Shown: piece after piece, positions 44,584 through 53,244 of the stretch
Layout of the letters: each line of letters starts with the position of its first letter
Numbering within the stretch: the stretch's first letter is position 1
Assembly (NCBI GenBank): GCA_018266055.1
Contig: JAFDYT010000008.1
Coordinates: forward strand, 450,978 to 514,977
Direction: 5' to 3'
From: Bacteroidota bacterium
Lineage (GTDB): Bacteria; Bacteroidota; Bacteroidia; Cytophagales; Cyclobacteriaceae
DNA length: 64,000 nucleotides
Program-made: the position numbers and the translations under genes
Notes under the pieces: model-generated
The model's database searches: none
Told to the model about the DNA's origin: nothing
The model's input: the letters and a program-made list of their open reading frames with translations, nothing else

Positions 44584-46167
44584 ATGGAGAATATTACCGT
44601 TGTATTGATCCTGCTCGCTGTTGTTACTGCCTTGGCTGAAATAGCAGACCGTGTCAAAATCCCTTATCCAATTTTGCTGGTGCTGGCTGGAATCGCGATT
44701 AGCGTCATGCCTGGTCTGCCTTCCGTTTCGCTCGATCCTGATCTTATCTTTTTGATTTTTCTTCCTCCCGTTCTTTATTCGGCCGCGTGGACTACCTCGT
44801 GGCCTGACTTCAAAGCCGCAAAGCGAGCGATCAGTTTGCTGGCCATCGGTTGTGTTTTGTTCACCACAGTATTAGTCGCCGTAGTTGCTCATTATTTTAT
44901 TCCTGGGTTTAATTGGCCCGAAGCATTTGTATTGGGAGCCATTATCTCACCTCCGGATGCAGTAGCTGCGAGTGCAGCGACAAAGGGTCTCGGTATTCCG
45001 CGACGAATTACAACCATTCTGGAAGGCGAGAGTCTTGTCAACGACGCTACCGGATTAATTGCTTACCGTTATGGAATTGCGGCGGCAGCATCAGGCTCGT
45101 TTATTTTTTGGTTGGCCGGAATGAATTTTTTCTACGTAGCCGGCGTGGGCATTGCCATTGGCCTTGTACTTGGACAAATTTTCAAATGGATTCATAAAAT
45201 CACGCCGGATAATCCAATTAATGACACCACGCTGACTTTCATTGCGCCTTACACGGCGTATCTTGTAGCCGAGCAGATTCATGTTTCGGGCGTGCTTTCA
45301 GTAGTCGCGTGCGGGCTCTTCCTTAGCTGGAATTCAGCCACAATCTTTAAGCATCAATCCAGACTGAATGCTGTTTCCGTTTGGAATACCGTCATATTTA
45401 TTTTGAATGGATTGATTTTCATACTGATTGGTTTGCAACTGCCAATCATCTTCAAGAACATCCATGACCACTCGTTTGCCGAATTGCTTTTTTACGCCTC
45501 GATTATCAGTGTGGCCACTATTTTGTTGCGCCTCATCTGGGTTTATCCTGGCGCCTACCTTCCGAGATGGTTTAGTAAACGCATTCGAAAAGCCGAGCCT
45601 CGCCCAGATCCACGATTGGTGACGATTGTTGCGTGGAGTGGTATGCGCGGAGTAGTGTCACTGGCGGCAGCATTGGCGTTACCTCTTACTGTAGGCAGTG
45701 CTCCATTTCCCCATCGAGATCTGATTATTTTTCTCACTTTCTCCGTAATTTTTGCTACGCTGGTGATCCAGGGAATTTCACTTCCTCACTTAGTGAAATG
45801 GCTCGGAATAAAACCTAGCGACGAGGAGATGAAAGAAGAGCAAGAGGCGCGATTGAAGATCGTGTCGCATGTGATTGAACACATCGAGGAGAACTACTCC
45901 ATCGGATTGAGTGACGAGGTGCTCAATCAGATAAAAACCAAATACGAAATTCGGGTGCAGCGAATTCGCAAAACCGAAAGCACAGGAAAGCTAAGCCTGG
46001 ATCAGGTGACTGACTTCCATCGCGTGCAGAAAGAAATTATTCAACTCGAACGATCGGTGCTGAACACGATGCGAAAGGAGGGAAGAATAAGTGAGGAGGC
46101 TTCGCGTAAGATCGAGTATGAACTTGATTTGGAAGAGACCAGACTTATTCTGGAAACACAAAACTAA
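44584..46167 (+). CDS. Na+/H+ antiporter, CPA1 family
   Basis: 527 residues from ATG 44584; ATG 44548 would add 12 residues before the first helix. About 12 membrane helices. The transport site is in FVLGAIISPPDAVAAS and ILEGESLVNDATGL (the ND pair), and WSGMRGVVSLAAALALP is typical of bacterial NhaP/YjcE-type CPA1 antiporters. A hydrophilic C-terminal tail of about 110 residues is helical. It exports Na+ (or K+) in exchange for protons. Transcription probably ends at the hairpin four bases downstream. Confidence 0.93.
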   Translation: MENITVVLILLAVVTALAEIADRVKIPYPILLVLAGIAISVMPGLPSVSLDPDLIFLIFLPPVLYSAAWTTSWPDFKAAKRAISLLAIGCVLFTTVLVAVVAHYFIPGFNWPEAFVLGAIISPPDAVAASAATKGLGIPRRITTILEGESLVNDATGLIAYRYGIAAAASGSFIFWLAGMNFFYVAGVGIAIGLVLGQIFKWIHKITPDNPINDTTLTFIAPYTAYLVAEQIHVSGVLSVVACGLFLSWNSATIFKHQSRLNAVSVWNTVIFILNGLIFILIGLQLPIIFKNIHDHSFAELLFYASIISVATILLRLIWVYPGAYLPRWFSKRIRKAEPRPDPRLVTIVAWSGMRGVVSLAAALALPLTVGSAPFPHRDLIIFLTFSVIFATLVIQGISLPHLVKWLGIKPSDEEMKEEQEARLKIVSHVIEHIEENYSIGLSDEVLNQIKTKYEIRVQRIRKTESTGKLSLDQVTDFHRVQKEIIQLERSVLNTMRKEGRISEEASRKIEYELDLEETRLILETQN

Positions 46168-46170
46168 AAA

Positions 46171-46190
46171 AGGCCACTGTTACGTGGCCT
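46171..46190. terminator. Bidirectional intrinsic terminator
   Basis: AGGCCAC (46171-46177) and GTGGCCT (46184-46190) form a perfect 7-bp stem with a 6-nt loop. It is preceded by five A and followed by CTTTCT, so it can terminate in both directions. It sits between the convergent antiporter and bacilliredoxin genes. Confidence 0.8.
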
Positions 46191-46215
46191 CTTTCTATAA
46201 TTTGAGAATACGTTT

Positions 46216-46632
46216 TTAACAAAATTCGTCGAACACTTCGATCAAATGCTGACCAATCATTTGGGCATTACGACCCTCGATGTGATGCCGCTCGATGAAG
46301 TGAACCAATTCGCCGTCTTTGAACAAAGCGATAGAAGGCGATGATGGAGGATACGGCAACGTATATTCACGAGCCTTGGCTACAGCTTCTTTGTCAACAC
46401 CTGCAAACACAGTCGTGAGCTTTGCTGGTTTCTTGGATGAATTTTGAAGTGCCCATTTAATACCTGGCCTTGCTGCACCGGCAGCGCAACCGCACACGGA
46501 GTTGATCACCAAAAGATTGGTGCCCTTCTGATCTTTCAATTCCTGATCTACGTCGGAAGCTGATTTTAATTCTTTAAAGCCTGCTACCGTCAAATCGGTG
46601 CGCATGGGGGCTACTAATTGTTCGGGATACAT
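46216..46632 (-). CDS. Bacilliredoxin, BrxA/BrxB family
   Basis: 138 residues. The CGC redox motif (Cys47, Cys49) is in INSVCGCAAGAARPG, with MYPEQLVAPMR at the N-terminus, both hallmarks of the YphP/YqiW group. In Firmicutes these proteins remove bacillithiol from mixed disulfides. It is the last gene of the suf transcription unit, 69 bases after the DUF59 gene, which suggests thiol repair linked to iron-sulfur assembly or oxidative stress. Confidence 0.93.
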   Translation of the reverse strand: MYPEQLVAPMRTDLTVAGFKELKSASDVDQELKDQKGTNLLVINSVCGCAAGAARPGIKWALQNSSKKPAKLTTVFAGVDKEAVAKAREYTLPYPPSSPSIALFKDGELVHFIERHHIEGRNAQMIGQHLIEVFDEFC

Positions 46633-46701
46633 ATTTTCTATTTTAAGGATTCAAAATTATTAAATATCTGTCAAAACCAATCTTAGTTCGATTTAGTTCG
46701 G

Positions 46702-47052
46702 CTACATAAAACCGAGTTCCAGCTTCGCAGCTTCGCTCATCATGTCTTGCGAATAAGGTGGATCAAACGTCAATTCAACTTTCACGTCATTCACCCCTTC
46801 AATTTCTTTCAGCTTTTGTTCCACCTCACCAGGAATTACCTCCGCCGACGGGCACGACGGCGAAGTAAGCGTCATCAGCACATATACATTATTGATCGGG
46901 AAGACGTTGATTTCATAGATAAGGCCAAGCTCATAGATATCCACGGGGATTTCCGGATCGTACACCGTTTTAATGGCAGCAAGTACCTTCTCCCGAAGGT
47001 CGCTTTCCGCTGAGGGTGTGACTTGCTCTTCTTTTCGCTCTACGTCATTCAT
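46702..47052 (-). CDS. DUF59/MIP18-family SUF-associated protein (SufT-like)
   Basis: 116 residues. The DUF59 core holds YDPEIPVDIYELGLIYEI and the conserved Cys67 in LTSPSCPSAEVIP. Such proteins help assemble or deliver iron-sulfur clusters and are regularly found in Bacteroidota suf operons. It overlaps sufE by four bases. The first 20 residues are polar and poorly conserved. Confidence 0.9.
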   Translation of the reverse strand: MNDVERKEEQVTPSAESDLREKVLAAIKTVYDPEIPVDIYELGLIYEINVFPINNVYVLMTLTSPSCPSAEVIPGEVEQKLKEIEGVNDVKVELTFDPPYSQDMMSEAAKLELGFM

Positions 47053-47483
47053 GCTTTTTCAGCCAATTGTGTTTTGAAAGCAAGGGCATACATTTTCATT
47101 TGCCTTATCATCGAAGCAAAACCGTTGGAACGTTGCGTACCAATAAAACGATCCATTCCGATTTTATTCATGAAATACAAATCCGTGTTCAAAATAGTTT
47201 CCGGACTTTGTCCGCTAAAAATACGAATCAATAAACTCACCAGGCCTTTCGTAATCGCTGTGTTGCTGTCGCCAGAGAAAAGAACCTTACCGTCATGCAG
47301 AGTGGCCGTAAGCCATACTTTGGATTGACAGCCTTTGACAATATTTTCTTCCGTCTTGTCACTTTCATTCATGGCTGGCAATTTTTGTCCTAATTCCATG
47401 ATGTAAAAGACAGTCATTTCCATGTCGCCATCGAGCAACGAAAATTCATTGATTATTTCGTCTTGAGTTTCTGTGACACTCAT
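47049..47483 (-). CDS. sufE: Cysteine desulfuration protein SufE
   Basis: 144 residues. The persulfide-accepting Cys52 is in IVKGCQSKVWL, with SGDSNTAITKGLVSLLIRI in the second half. SufE takes sulfur from SufS and passes it to the SufBCD scaffold. It overlaps sufS by four bases and the DUF59 gene by four, so the three are co-translated. Confidence 0.94.
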   Translation of the reverse strand: MSVTETQDEIINEFSLLDGDMEMTVFYIMELGQKLPAMNESDKTEENIVKGCQSKVWLTATLHDGKVLFSGDSNTAITKGLVSLLIRIFSGQSPETILNTDLYFMNKIGMDRFIGTQRSNGFASMIRQMKMYALAFKTQLAEKA

Positions 47484-48715
47484 GGTTTCATGAAGTTTAC
47501 CACCCGGTTAAGCGCATCGACCATACTGTCGATTTCTTCTTTGGTATTGTAGATCGAAAAAGAAGCACGTACTGTTCCTTCAATCCCAAACCGATCCATA
47601 AGGGGTTGGGTGCAATGATGGCCCGTTCGTACGGCCACGCCTCGTGCATCGAGCATCTGCCCGATATCGAAATGATGAATTCCTTCTATCACAAAAGATT
47701 GAACCGCAACTTTGCTCGCCGATGTGCCGATCCATTTAATGCCGGGAATGCCGGCTGCTTTCTCCACAAAATAGGAGAGAAGCTCATGCTCGTGCGCAGC
47801 GATTACGTCTTTGCCGAGATCGTTAATAAAATTCACCGCCTCGTTCAGTGCAATCACGTCGGCGATGTTAGGTGTGCCAGCTTCAAATTTGTAGGGCAGA
47901 TCGTTGTACGTCGTTTTTGCAAACGTCACCTCTTTGATCATCTCACCGCCACCCATGTATGGGGGCATTGTCTGGAGAATTTCTTTTTTACCGTATAAAA
48001 TTCCAGCGCCGGTTGGGCCGTACATTTTGTGAGATGAAATACAATAGAAATCGCAATCCAACTCCTGCACATCGATAGTAAGATGGGCTGCTGCCTGTGC
48101 GCCGTCGATTAAGACAACTGCACCAAAAGCATGAGCTTCTGAAATAATTTCCTTGACGGGATTAATGGTTCCCAAACTGTTCGACGCATGGTTAATGGCG
48201 ACCAGTTTTGTTTTTGGAGAAAGTAATTTTTTGAACGCGTCGAAATCAATCTCACCATTATTGAAAACGGGGATAACTTTCAGTGTGGCCTTTTTTTCAT
48301 CGCAGATCATCTGCCAGGGCACAATGTTCGAATGATGTTCCAACCCGGAAATAATCACCTCATCACCGGCATTGAAAAATGCGCGGCCATAGGTTGCCGC
48401 AACAAGGTTGATACTTTCGGTAACGCCTCGTGTGAAAATGATTTCTTCTTCCGACGCCGCGTTTACAAATTTCTGCATCGACCGGCGTGTGGTTTCAAAA
48501 GCTTTCGTAGCCCGTTCGGCGAGCGTGTGGATGCCACGATGAATGTTGGCGTTGTATCCCGAGTAATAATTCACCAACGCGTCGATCACCTGCTGCGGCT
48601 TTTGGTTGGTGGCGGCATTGTCAAAATAGATGAGCGGCTTACCGTTAACCTTTTGATGAAGTACGGGAAACTTCGCTCTTATTTTTTCAATATCAGGTGC
48701 CGTGGTTGCCGTCAT
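47480..48715 (-). CDS. sufS: Cysteine desulfurase SufS
   Basis: 411 residues. The PLP Lys near residue 230 is in ISSHKMYGPTGAGIL, the catalytic Cys in VRTGHHCTQPLM, and the N-terminus has FPVLHQKVNGKPLIYFDNAA. Type II desulfurase: it releases sulfur from cysteine as a persulfide for SufE. Overlaps sufD by four bases and sufE by four. Length is normal. Confidence 0.96.
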   Translation of the reverse strand: MTATTAPDIEKIRAKFPVLHQKVNGKPLIYFDNAATNQKPQQVIDALVNYYSGYNANIHRGIHTLAERATKAFETTRRSMQKFVNAASEEEIIFTRGVTESINLVAATYGRAFFNAGDEVIISGLEHHSNIVPWQMICDEKKATLKVIPVFNNGEIDFDAFKKLLSPKTKLVAINHASNSLGTINPVKEIISEAHAFGAVVLIDGAQAAAHLTIDVQELDCDFYCISSHKMYGPTGAGILYGKKEILQTMPPYMGGGEMIKEVTFAKTTYNDLPYKFEAGTPNIADVIALNEAVNFINDLGKDVIAAHEHELLSYFVEKAAGIPGIKWIGTSASKVAVQSFVIEGIHHFDIGQMLDARGVAVRTGHHCTQPLMDRFGIEGTVRASFSIYNTKEEIDSMVDALNRVVNFMKP

Positions 48716-49998
48716 TTTGTTGCGTCAAGCCGATTGAGACGTTTTGAAATTAAAGTGTCGAGGTAATTTTTTATTGTTTCGTTTTTGATCGGCGCCAGCG
48801 TCTCCATCGCAAAAGCGTAAAGCAGCATGGCTTTGGCTTCACCCATTGGAATGCCACGCGACTGAAGATAGAAGAGCGCTTCTTCATCCAGTTGACCGGT
48901 GGTACATCCGTGCGAACATTTCACGTCATCGGCCCAGATCTCAAGCTGAGGCTTTGTATTGATCGTAGCAGTGTCAGTCATCAGGATGTTCCGGTTAGAC
49001 TGAAACGCATTGGTTAATTGTGCGTGAGGTCTAACGAAGATTTTTCCATTGAACACACCTTTCGCATATTCATCCATCACACCTTTGTACAATTCATTGC
49101 TATGTGAATTGGGTTTCAGGTGATCAACCACCGTGTGATTGTCGGCAATGGTATTACCATTCAATAAATACAAACCGTAAAAATGCGATTCACAATTTTC
49201 GCCATCGACAGCGATGTTAAAATTATTTCGGATTAGCGTTCCGCTCAGCGTCAGGGTAAATGTGTTGAGAATGCTGTTGTCGGCCTGACGAATCAGAGAG
49301 GTAGCAACCTGATGAAGTTTTCCTTCGTCGTTCTGTATCTTGATGTAGTCGAGTGAAGCCTTTTCGGCGATTTTAATTTCTTCCACGAAAGTGTGAAAGA
49401 TTGGATTCTCGCCGATGGACGCACTTCGTTCAATCAGTGTGAGCGAACTATCATTTTCTACCGTTACCTGAAGCCGTGTGTGGTTGACGGATTGATTACT
49501 TGACGCATCGCTGACATGAAGAATGAACACGGGCAGCTCAACATTGGTATTGGCTGGAACGCGGATCGAAAGGCCGTCGTGCCAAAGTGCGGAGTTCAAC
49601 AAAACAAAACTGTCCGTCGAAGTTGTTAGTGTCTTAGCATCTGACGCTGAAAGTGGCGTAATCTGAATTTCCTTTGCGGAACTAACAACTGTAGATAAAC
49701 TTTTTGAATATCGGCCGTTTACAAAAACCAACACATTAGCTTCTAGGCCGGGAATTAAAAACGAATCAATTGAGGTAAGATTGGACTCAGCCGGACTTAC
49801 TTTATCAAAATCGAAATTCTTTTCCAGCAATCGCGCAACAGGAGTGAAGCGGTATTCCTCTGATTTGTTGGTGGGCAAACCCATTTTCAAAAAACCAGCG
49901 AGCGCATTTTTACGATCCGCATTCTGATGATCAGGATGCGCCTCAAAAGCCTTTGCTATTTTACTTTTCAGATCAATATCGGAAGTAGTGGTACTCAT
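48712..49998 (-). CDS. sufD: Fe-S cluster assembly protein SufD
   Basis: 428 residues. The C-terminal beta-helix carries DDVKCSHGCTTGQLDEEALFYL split at the motif CSHGCTTG, typical of SufD, and FVRPHAQLTNAFQSNRNIL. With SufB and SufC it forms the SufBC2D scaffold for cluster assembly. It starts three bases after sufC and overlaps sufS. Confidence 0.94.
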   Translation of the reverse strand: MSTTTSDIDLKSKIAKAFEAHPDHQNADRKNALAGFLKMGLPTNKSEEYRFTPVARLLEKNFDFDKVSPAESNLTSIDSFLIPGLEANVLVFVNGRYSKSLSTVVSSAKEIQITPLSASDAKTLTTSTDSFVLLNSALWHDGLSIRVPANTNVELPVFILHVSDASSNQSVNHTRLQVTVENDSSLTLIERSASIGENPIFHTFVEEIKIAEKASLDYIKIQNDEGKLHQVATSLIRQADNSILNTFTLTLSGTLIRNNFNIAVDGENCESHFYGLYLLNGNTIADNHTVVDHLKPNSHSNELYKGVMDEYAKGVFNGKIFVRPHAQLTNAFQSNRNILMTDTATINTKPQLEIWADDVKCSHGCTTGQLDEEALFYLQSRGIPMGEAKAMLLYAFAMETLAPIKNETIKNYLDTLISKRLNRLDATK

Positions 49999-50001
49999 CG
50001 T

Positions 50002-50757
50002 TTACGCTAGCGCAAGGTCATTTTTAATCCAATCGTATCCTTTGGCTTCCAGTTCAAGAGCCAATTCCTTACCACCCGATTTCACAATTTTTCCTTTGTA
50101 AAGCACGTGTACAAAATCCGGTACGATATACTCAAGCAGACGCTGATAGTGAGTGACTACTATGGTTGCGTTTTCTTTAGACCGCAGTTTAGTTACACCA
50201 TTCGAAACGATACGCAGCGCATCGATATCAAGGCCTGAATCAGTTTCATCGAGAATAGCCAGCTTAGGTTCAAGCATGGCCATTTGAAAAATTTCATTGC
50301 GTTTCTTTTCACCGCCGGAGAAACCTTCGTTAAGTGCGCGACTTAAAAGTGATTGGTCTATTTCCACCAGCTTCATTTTCTCTTTCATCAGTTGCAGAAA
50401 AGCCACTGCATCAAGCGCAGGCTGGCCTCGGTATTCCCTGATTTTGTTGAGCGCCGTCTTCATGAAGTTCACGGTGCTTACTCCCGGAATTTCTACCGGA
50501 TATTGAAAGGCCAGAAATATTCCTTCACAAGCGCGTTCGTTCGGTTCAAGTTCAAGGAGATTCTTTCCGAAAAAACTTACTTCGCCTTCCGTCACTTCGT
50601 ATTCTTCGCGTCCTGCCAACACAGAAGCGAGCGTACTTTTGCCGGATCCGTTGGGTCCCATGATGGCATGCACCTCACCGGCTTTTACTTCCAGGTTGAT
50701 TCCGTTAAGAATCTGCTTGTCGCCTATTTTCGCTTTTAGATTTTTTACACGTAACAT
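50002..50757 (-). CDS. sufC: Fe-S cluster assembly ATPase SufC
   Basis: 251 residues. Walker A GPNGSGKS, signature GFSGGEKKRNEI, Walker B LAILDETDSGLDIDAL, all typical of SufC. It powers rearrangement of the SufBC2D complex. It follows sufB by 63 bases and precedes sufD by three. Confidence 0.96.
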   Translation of the reverse strand: MLRVKNLKAKIGDKQILNGINLEVKAGEVHAIMGPNGSGKSTLASVLAGREEYEVTEGEVSFFGKNLLELEPNERACEGIFLAFQYPVEIPGVSTVNFMKTALNKIREYRGQPALDAVAFLQLMKEKMKLVEIDQSLLSRALNEGFSGGEKKRNEIFQMAMLEPKLAILDETDSGLDIDALRIVSNGVTKLRSKENATIVVTHYQRLLEYIVPDFVHVLYKGKIVKSGGKELALELEAKGYDWIKNDLALA

Positions 50758-50820
50758 ATCTGACTTTAACTCTTCTTAAAACAATCCCTTATTCAGTCAA
50801 CTTTAATTTTCATCTATCTT

Positions 50821-52266
50821 TTATCCGACACTTCCTTCCAGCGTCAGCGCTAATAATTTCTGCGCTTCTACGGCAAATTCCATCGGCAACTGATTCAATA
50901 CTTCTTTTGCATATCCATTGACGATCAAAGCCACTGCAGCTTCTTCGTCAATGCCGCGCTGAAGGCAATAGAAGATCTGGTCTTCGCCAATTTTTGAAGT
51001 GGTGGCTTCGTGCTCTATTCTTGCTGAACTGTTTTCTACATCAATGTAAGGGAACGTATGTGCGCCGCACTGATCTCCCATTAATAAGGAATCGCATTGC
51101 GAAAAATTCCTCGCATTGGTGGCGCGCTTCATTACCTGCACCTGGCCACGATAACTATTCTGCGATTTGCCGGCTGAGATTCCTTTGGAAACAATGCGCG
51201 AACGTGTGTTCTTTCCGATGTGAATCATCTTGGTGCCAGTGTCGGCTTGCTGATAGTTGTTGGTGACCGCCACAGAGTAAAACTCGCCCATGGAGTAATC
51301 ACCTTTGAGCACGCACGAAGGATATTTCCACGTGATAGCTGAACCGGTTTCCACCTGTGTCCATGAAATCTTAGAATGGTCGCCGGCACACAGGCCGCGC
51401 TTGGTCACAAAATTGTAAATGCCGCCTTTGCCTTCCTTGTCGCCGGGATACCAGTTTTGCACCGTGCTGTACTTTATTTCGGCGTCCTTCATCGCGTAAA
51501 GTTCTACTACTGCGGCGTGCAGCTGGTTTTCGTCGCGCATCGGCGCAGTACAACCTTCAAGGTAACTTACGTACGATCCTTCTTCCGCCACAATCAACGT
51601 GCGCTCAAACTGTCCGGTGTTGGCGGCGTTGATTCGGAAATACGTTGACAACTCCATCGGGCAACGAACGCCTTTCGGAATGTAACAGAATGAGCCATCG
51701 CTGAATACTGCAGAATTGAGCGCAGCAAAATAATTATCGGTCATGGGCACCACACTACCCAGGTATTTTTTAATAAGTTCGGGATGCTCGCGTACAGCTT
51801 CGCTGAAAGAACAGAAAATAACACCAAGTTTGCTGAGTGTGTCTTTGAACGTGGTAGCCACCGAAACACTGTCGATAACCGCGTCAACTGCAATTCCAGA
51901 CAATCGCTTTTGCTCTGTTAATGAGATGCCCAACTTTTCAAAGGTTTTGATCAGTTCGGGATCAACTTCATCCAAACTGTTGGGAGCGACTTTCTTCTTA
52001 GGTGCTGAATAATATATAATGTCCTGATAATTGATCTGCGGATAGTGGACGTTAGGCCATTTAGGCTCTTCCAATTTCAGCCAATGACGAAATGCCTTCA
52101 GCCTCCACTCCAACAGCCATTCCGGCTCCTGCTTCTTTTTTGAAATGAATCGAACCGTATCTTCCGTCAGGCCTTTGGGAGATTCATCGGCCTCCAAATC
52201 CACAGACCAGCCATGCTCATATTCTTTGGAGGTAATCTCTTCTAAGACTTGATTATCCTTGGCCAT
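50821..52266 (-). CDS. sufB: Fe-S cluster assembly protein SufB
   Basis: 481 residues. GAINHTRLQ-like early parts are absent as expected for SufB; instead [39 protein letters not shown] and [19 protein letters not shown] are present. It is the main scaffold and site of nascent cluster formation. First gene of the suf operon, preceded by an Lrp-type regulator 86 bases upstream and by a candidate -7 box. Confidence 0.96.
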   Translation of the reverse strand: MAKDNQVLEEITSKEYEHGWSVDLEADESPKGLTEDTVRFISKKKQEPEWLLEWRLKAFRHWLKLEEPKWPNVHYPQINYQDIIYYSAPKKKVAPNSLDEVDPELIKTFEKLGISLTEQKRLSGIAVDAVIDSVSVATTFKDTLSKLGVIFCSFSEAVREHPELIKKYLGSVVPMTDNYFAALNSAVFSDGSFCYIPKGVRCPMELSTYFRINAANTGQFERTLIVAEEGSYVSYLEGCTAPMRDENQLHAAVVELYAMKDAEIKYSTVQNWYPGDKEGKGGIYNFVTKRGLCAGDHSKISWTQVETGSAITWKYPSCVLKGDYSMGEFYSVAVTNNYQQADTGTKMIHIGKNTRSRIVSKGISAGKSQNSYRGQVQVMKRATNARNFSQCDSLLMGDQCGAHTFPYIDVENSSARIEHEATTSKIGEDQIFYCLQRGIDEEAAVALIVNGYAKEVLNQLPMEFAVEAQKLLALTLEGSVG

Positions 52267-52273
52267 CCTAATC

Positions 52274-52309
52274 TATTTAGACTAATTTTAAATAAAACCC
52301 TCAAATTTA
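52274..52309 (-). promoter_or_regulatory. Candidate suf promoter -7 box with adjacent inverted repeat
   Basis: On the minus strand TAAATTTG (52309 to 52302) is an exact TAnnTTTG about 36 nt before the sufB start. No -33 TTTG at standard distance. Just downstream, where transcription would begin, TATTTA and TAAATA (52274-52279 and 52289-52294 on the + strand) form an inverted repeat with a 9-nt spacer, a possible operator. Confidence 0.35.
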
Positions 52310-52352
52310 AAACAAAATCCCATCCATAAGGTTCTGCGGCCTCTAGTTTTAT

Positions 52353-52820
52353 TTAATTGGAGAGCTTCAGTGTTCTATTCAGGCTTTCCTCCAGGGATAT
52401 CATCGTTTCGGTGCGTTCTATGCCTTCTACTTGCTGCATTTTGTCGTGCAGTACTTCTTTCAGGTGGTTGGTGTCGCGGCAGTGGATTTTGAGGAACATG
52501 GAGTAGTTGCCGGTTGTATAGTGGATGTTCACGATCTCGGGAATATCCTTGAGTTTGGCCAGCACTTTTTCGTACAAAGCGCTTTTTTCGAGGTAAATTC
52601 CAATAAATGCGGTGATGTCAAAACCCAATTTATTGTAATTGATGCGCAGGGTGGTTTTATCCAGCACACCGGTTTCCTCCATTTTATTCATTCGAACATG
52701 GACCGTGCCTGGTGAAACATTTACCTTTTTGGCCACTTCAGTATAGGGGCGTTTGGCATCGTCAGTGAGCAATTCCAGGATTTTGAGGTCGGTATTATCG
52801 AATTGGTAATTTTGGGCCAT
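52353..52820 (-). CDS. Lrp/AsnC family transcriptional regulator
   Basis: 155 residues from ATG 52820 (ATG 52826 would add two). An N-terminal winged helix-turn-helix (DLKILELLTDDAKRPYTEVA, VSPGTVHVRMNKMEETGVL) is followed by an alpha-beta RAM ligand domain with the usual YTTGNYSMFLKI. Lrp/AsnC proteins bind amino acids and form octamers. It is co-directional with suf, 86 bases upstream of sufB, but whether it controls that operon is unknown. Confidence 0.93.
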   Translation of the reverse strand: MAQNYQFDNTDLKILELLTDDAKRPYTEVAKKVNVSPGTVHVRMNKMEETGVLDKTTLRINYNKLGFDITAFIGIYLEKSALYEKVLAKLKDIPEIVNIHYTTGNYSMFLKIHCRDTNHLKEVLHDKMQQVEGIERTETMISLEESLNRTLKLSN

Positions 52821-52950
52821 AATCATGACTTTATATTGATGATATTTTAATATAATGGCTAATGTATTAAATATATTGTAAATTTTGTGACGTATTATTG
52901 ATTTAAAATCAAAATCAGTATTCCTTTGCTAAAGAATTTACAATGTAGGT

Positions 52951-52965
52951 GCTGATCAGATCAGC
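52951..52965. repeat. Perfect 15-nt palindrome
   Basis: GCTGATCAGATCAGC is self-complementary around a central A, with 7-bp arms. It lies in the 544-nt gene-poor stretch upstream of the Lrp gene and before the tRNA-like repeats. The bases just before it (aatgtaggt) resemble the starts of those repeats, so it may be part of an older third copy. Confidence 0.5.
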
Positions 52966-52982
52966 GAAAAGCACTAAAAATT

Positions 52983-53044
52983 GAAATGTTCTTAAAATAT
53001 ACTGTAGGGTGTTGATCCCGATAGCCATCGGGATGGCAGACATG
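52983..53044 (+). repeat. Direct repeat copy 1: upstream region plus 5' half of a tRNA-like gene, with hairpin insert
   Basis: The 33 bases at 52983-53015 recur exactly at 53056-53088, 73 nt later. They hold an AT-rich leader, then TGTAGGG and TGTTGA, equal to the acceptor and D-arm start of the tRNA-like locus. After TTGA this copy has an 8-bp hairpin (A TCCCGAT AGCC ATCGGGA T, 53015-53034) where copy 2 has AAC, then rejoins at TGGCAGACATG (53034-53044) and stops matching. It looks like a truncated duplicate. Confidence 0.8.
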
Positions 53045-53055
53045 AAAACGGTATA

Positions 53056-53102
53056 GAAATGTTCTTAAAATATACTGTAGGGTGTTGAAACTGGCAGACA
53101 TG
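53056..53102 (+). repeat. Direct repeat copy 2, continuous with the tRNA-like locus
   Basis: Second copy of the 33-nt repeat (53056-53088), followed by AAC and TGGCAGACATG (53092-53102). This copy continues into a complete tRNA-like fold, so it is the likely parent of copy 1. The conserved AT-rich leader before the acceptor strand may be the promoter of the RNA. Confidence 0.8.
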
Positions 53103-53221
53103 CCCTCCTGTCTCGGGGGTGAGGAGTCAAGGATAAACGCAGGATAAAGGGTTGACCACTAAAGTTTTCTTTGTGTCCTGTAGCTAACTTCCTCGTGGAG
53201 GTTCGAACCCTCCCTCTACAG
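53076..53221 (+). tRNA. Class II tRNA-like gene (Leu-like D arm) with enlarged variable arm; possible pseudogene
   Basis: Acceptor TGTAGGG (53076-53082) pairs with CTCTACA (53214-53220) at all seven positions, one as G-U. Then T8, a Leu-like D arm (TTGAAACTGGCAGACAT, with A14 and GG), anticodon stem CCCTC/GGGGG around loop CTGTCTC (T33 present) and a perfect T arm GGAGG-TTCGAAC-CCTCC (53197-53213). The variable arm closes with GAGGA/TCCTC but has a 64-nt loop, so the gene is 146 nt rather than about 87. The loop would read GTC, odd for a class II body, with T at 37. CCA is not encoded. Functional status uncertain. Confidence 0.5.
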
Positions 53222-53244
53222 CAAGTGGATTAAGTTAAGAATTG

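Noticed and set aside
52983-53102. CRISPR-like repeats
   Set aside because: Only two copies, one of them interrupted, spacing 73 nt, and the repeat contains tRNA sequence; no cas gene in the window.
53076-53221. tRNA-Asp from the GTC triplet
   Set aside because: Asp tRNAs have a short variable loop and purine at position 37. The body here is class II with a Leu-like D arm, so the triplet is not taken as evidence of identity.
53076-53221. Group I intron in a tRNA-Leu gene
   Set aside because: The extra bases are in the variable arm, not the anticodon loop, and 60 nt is far too short for a self-splicing intron.
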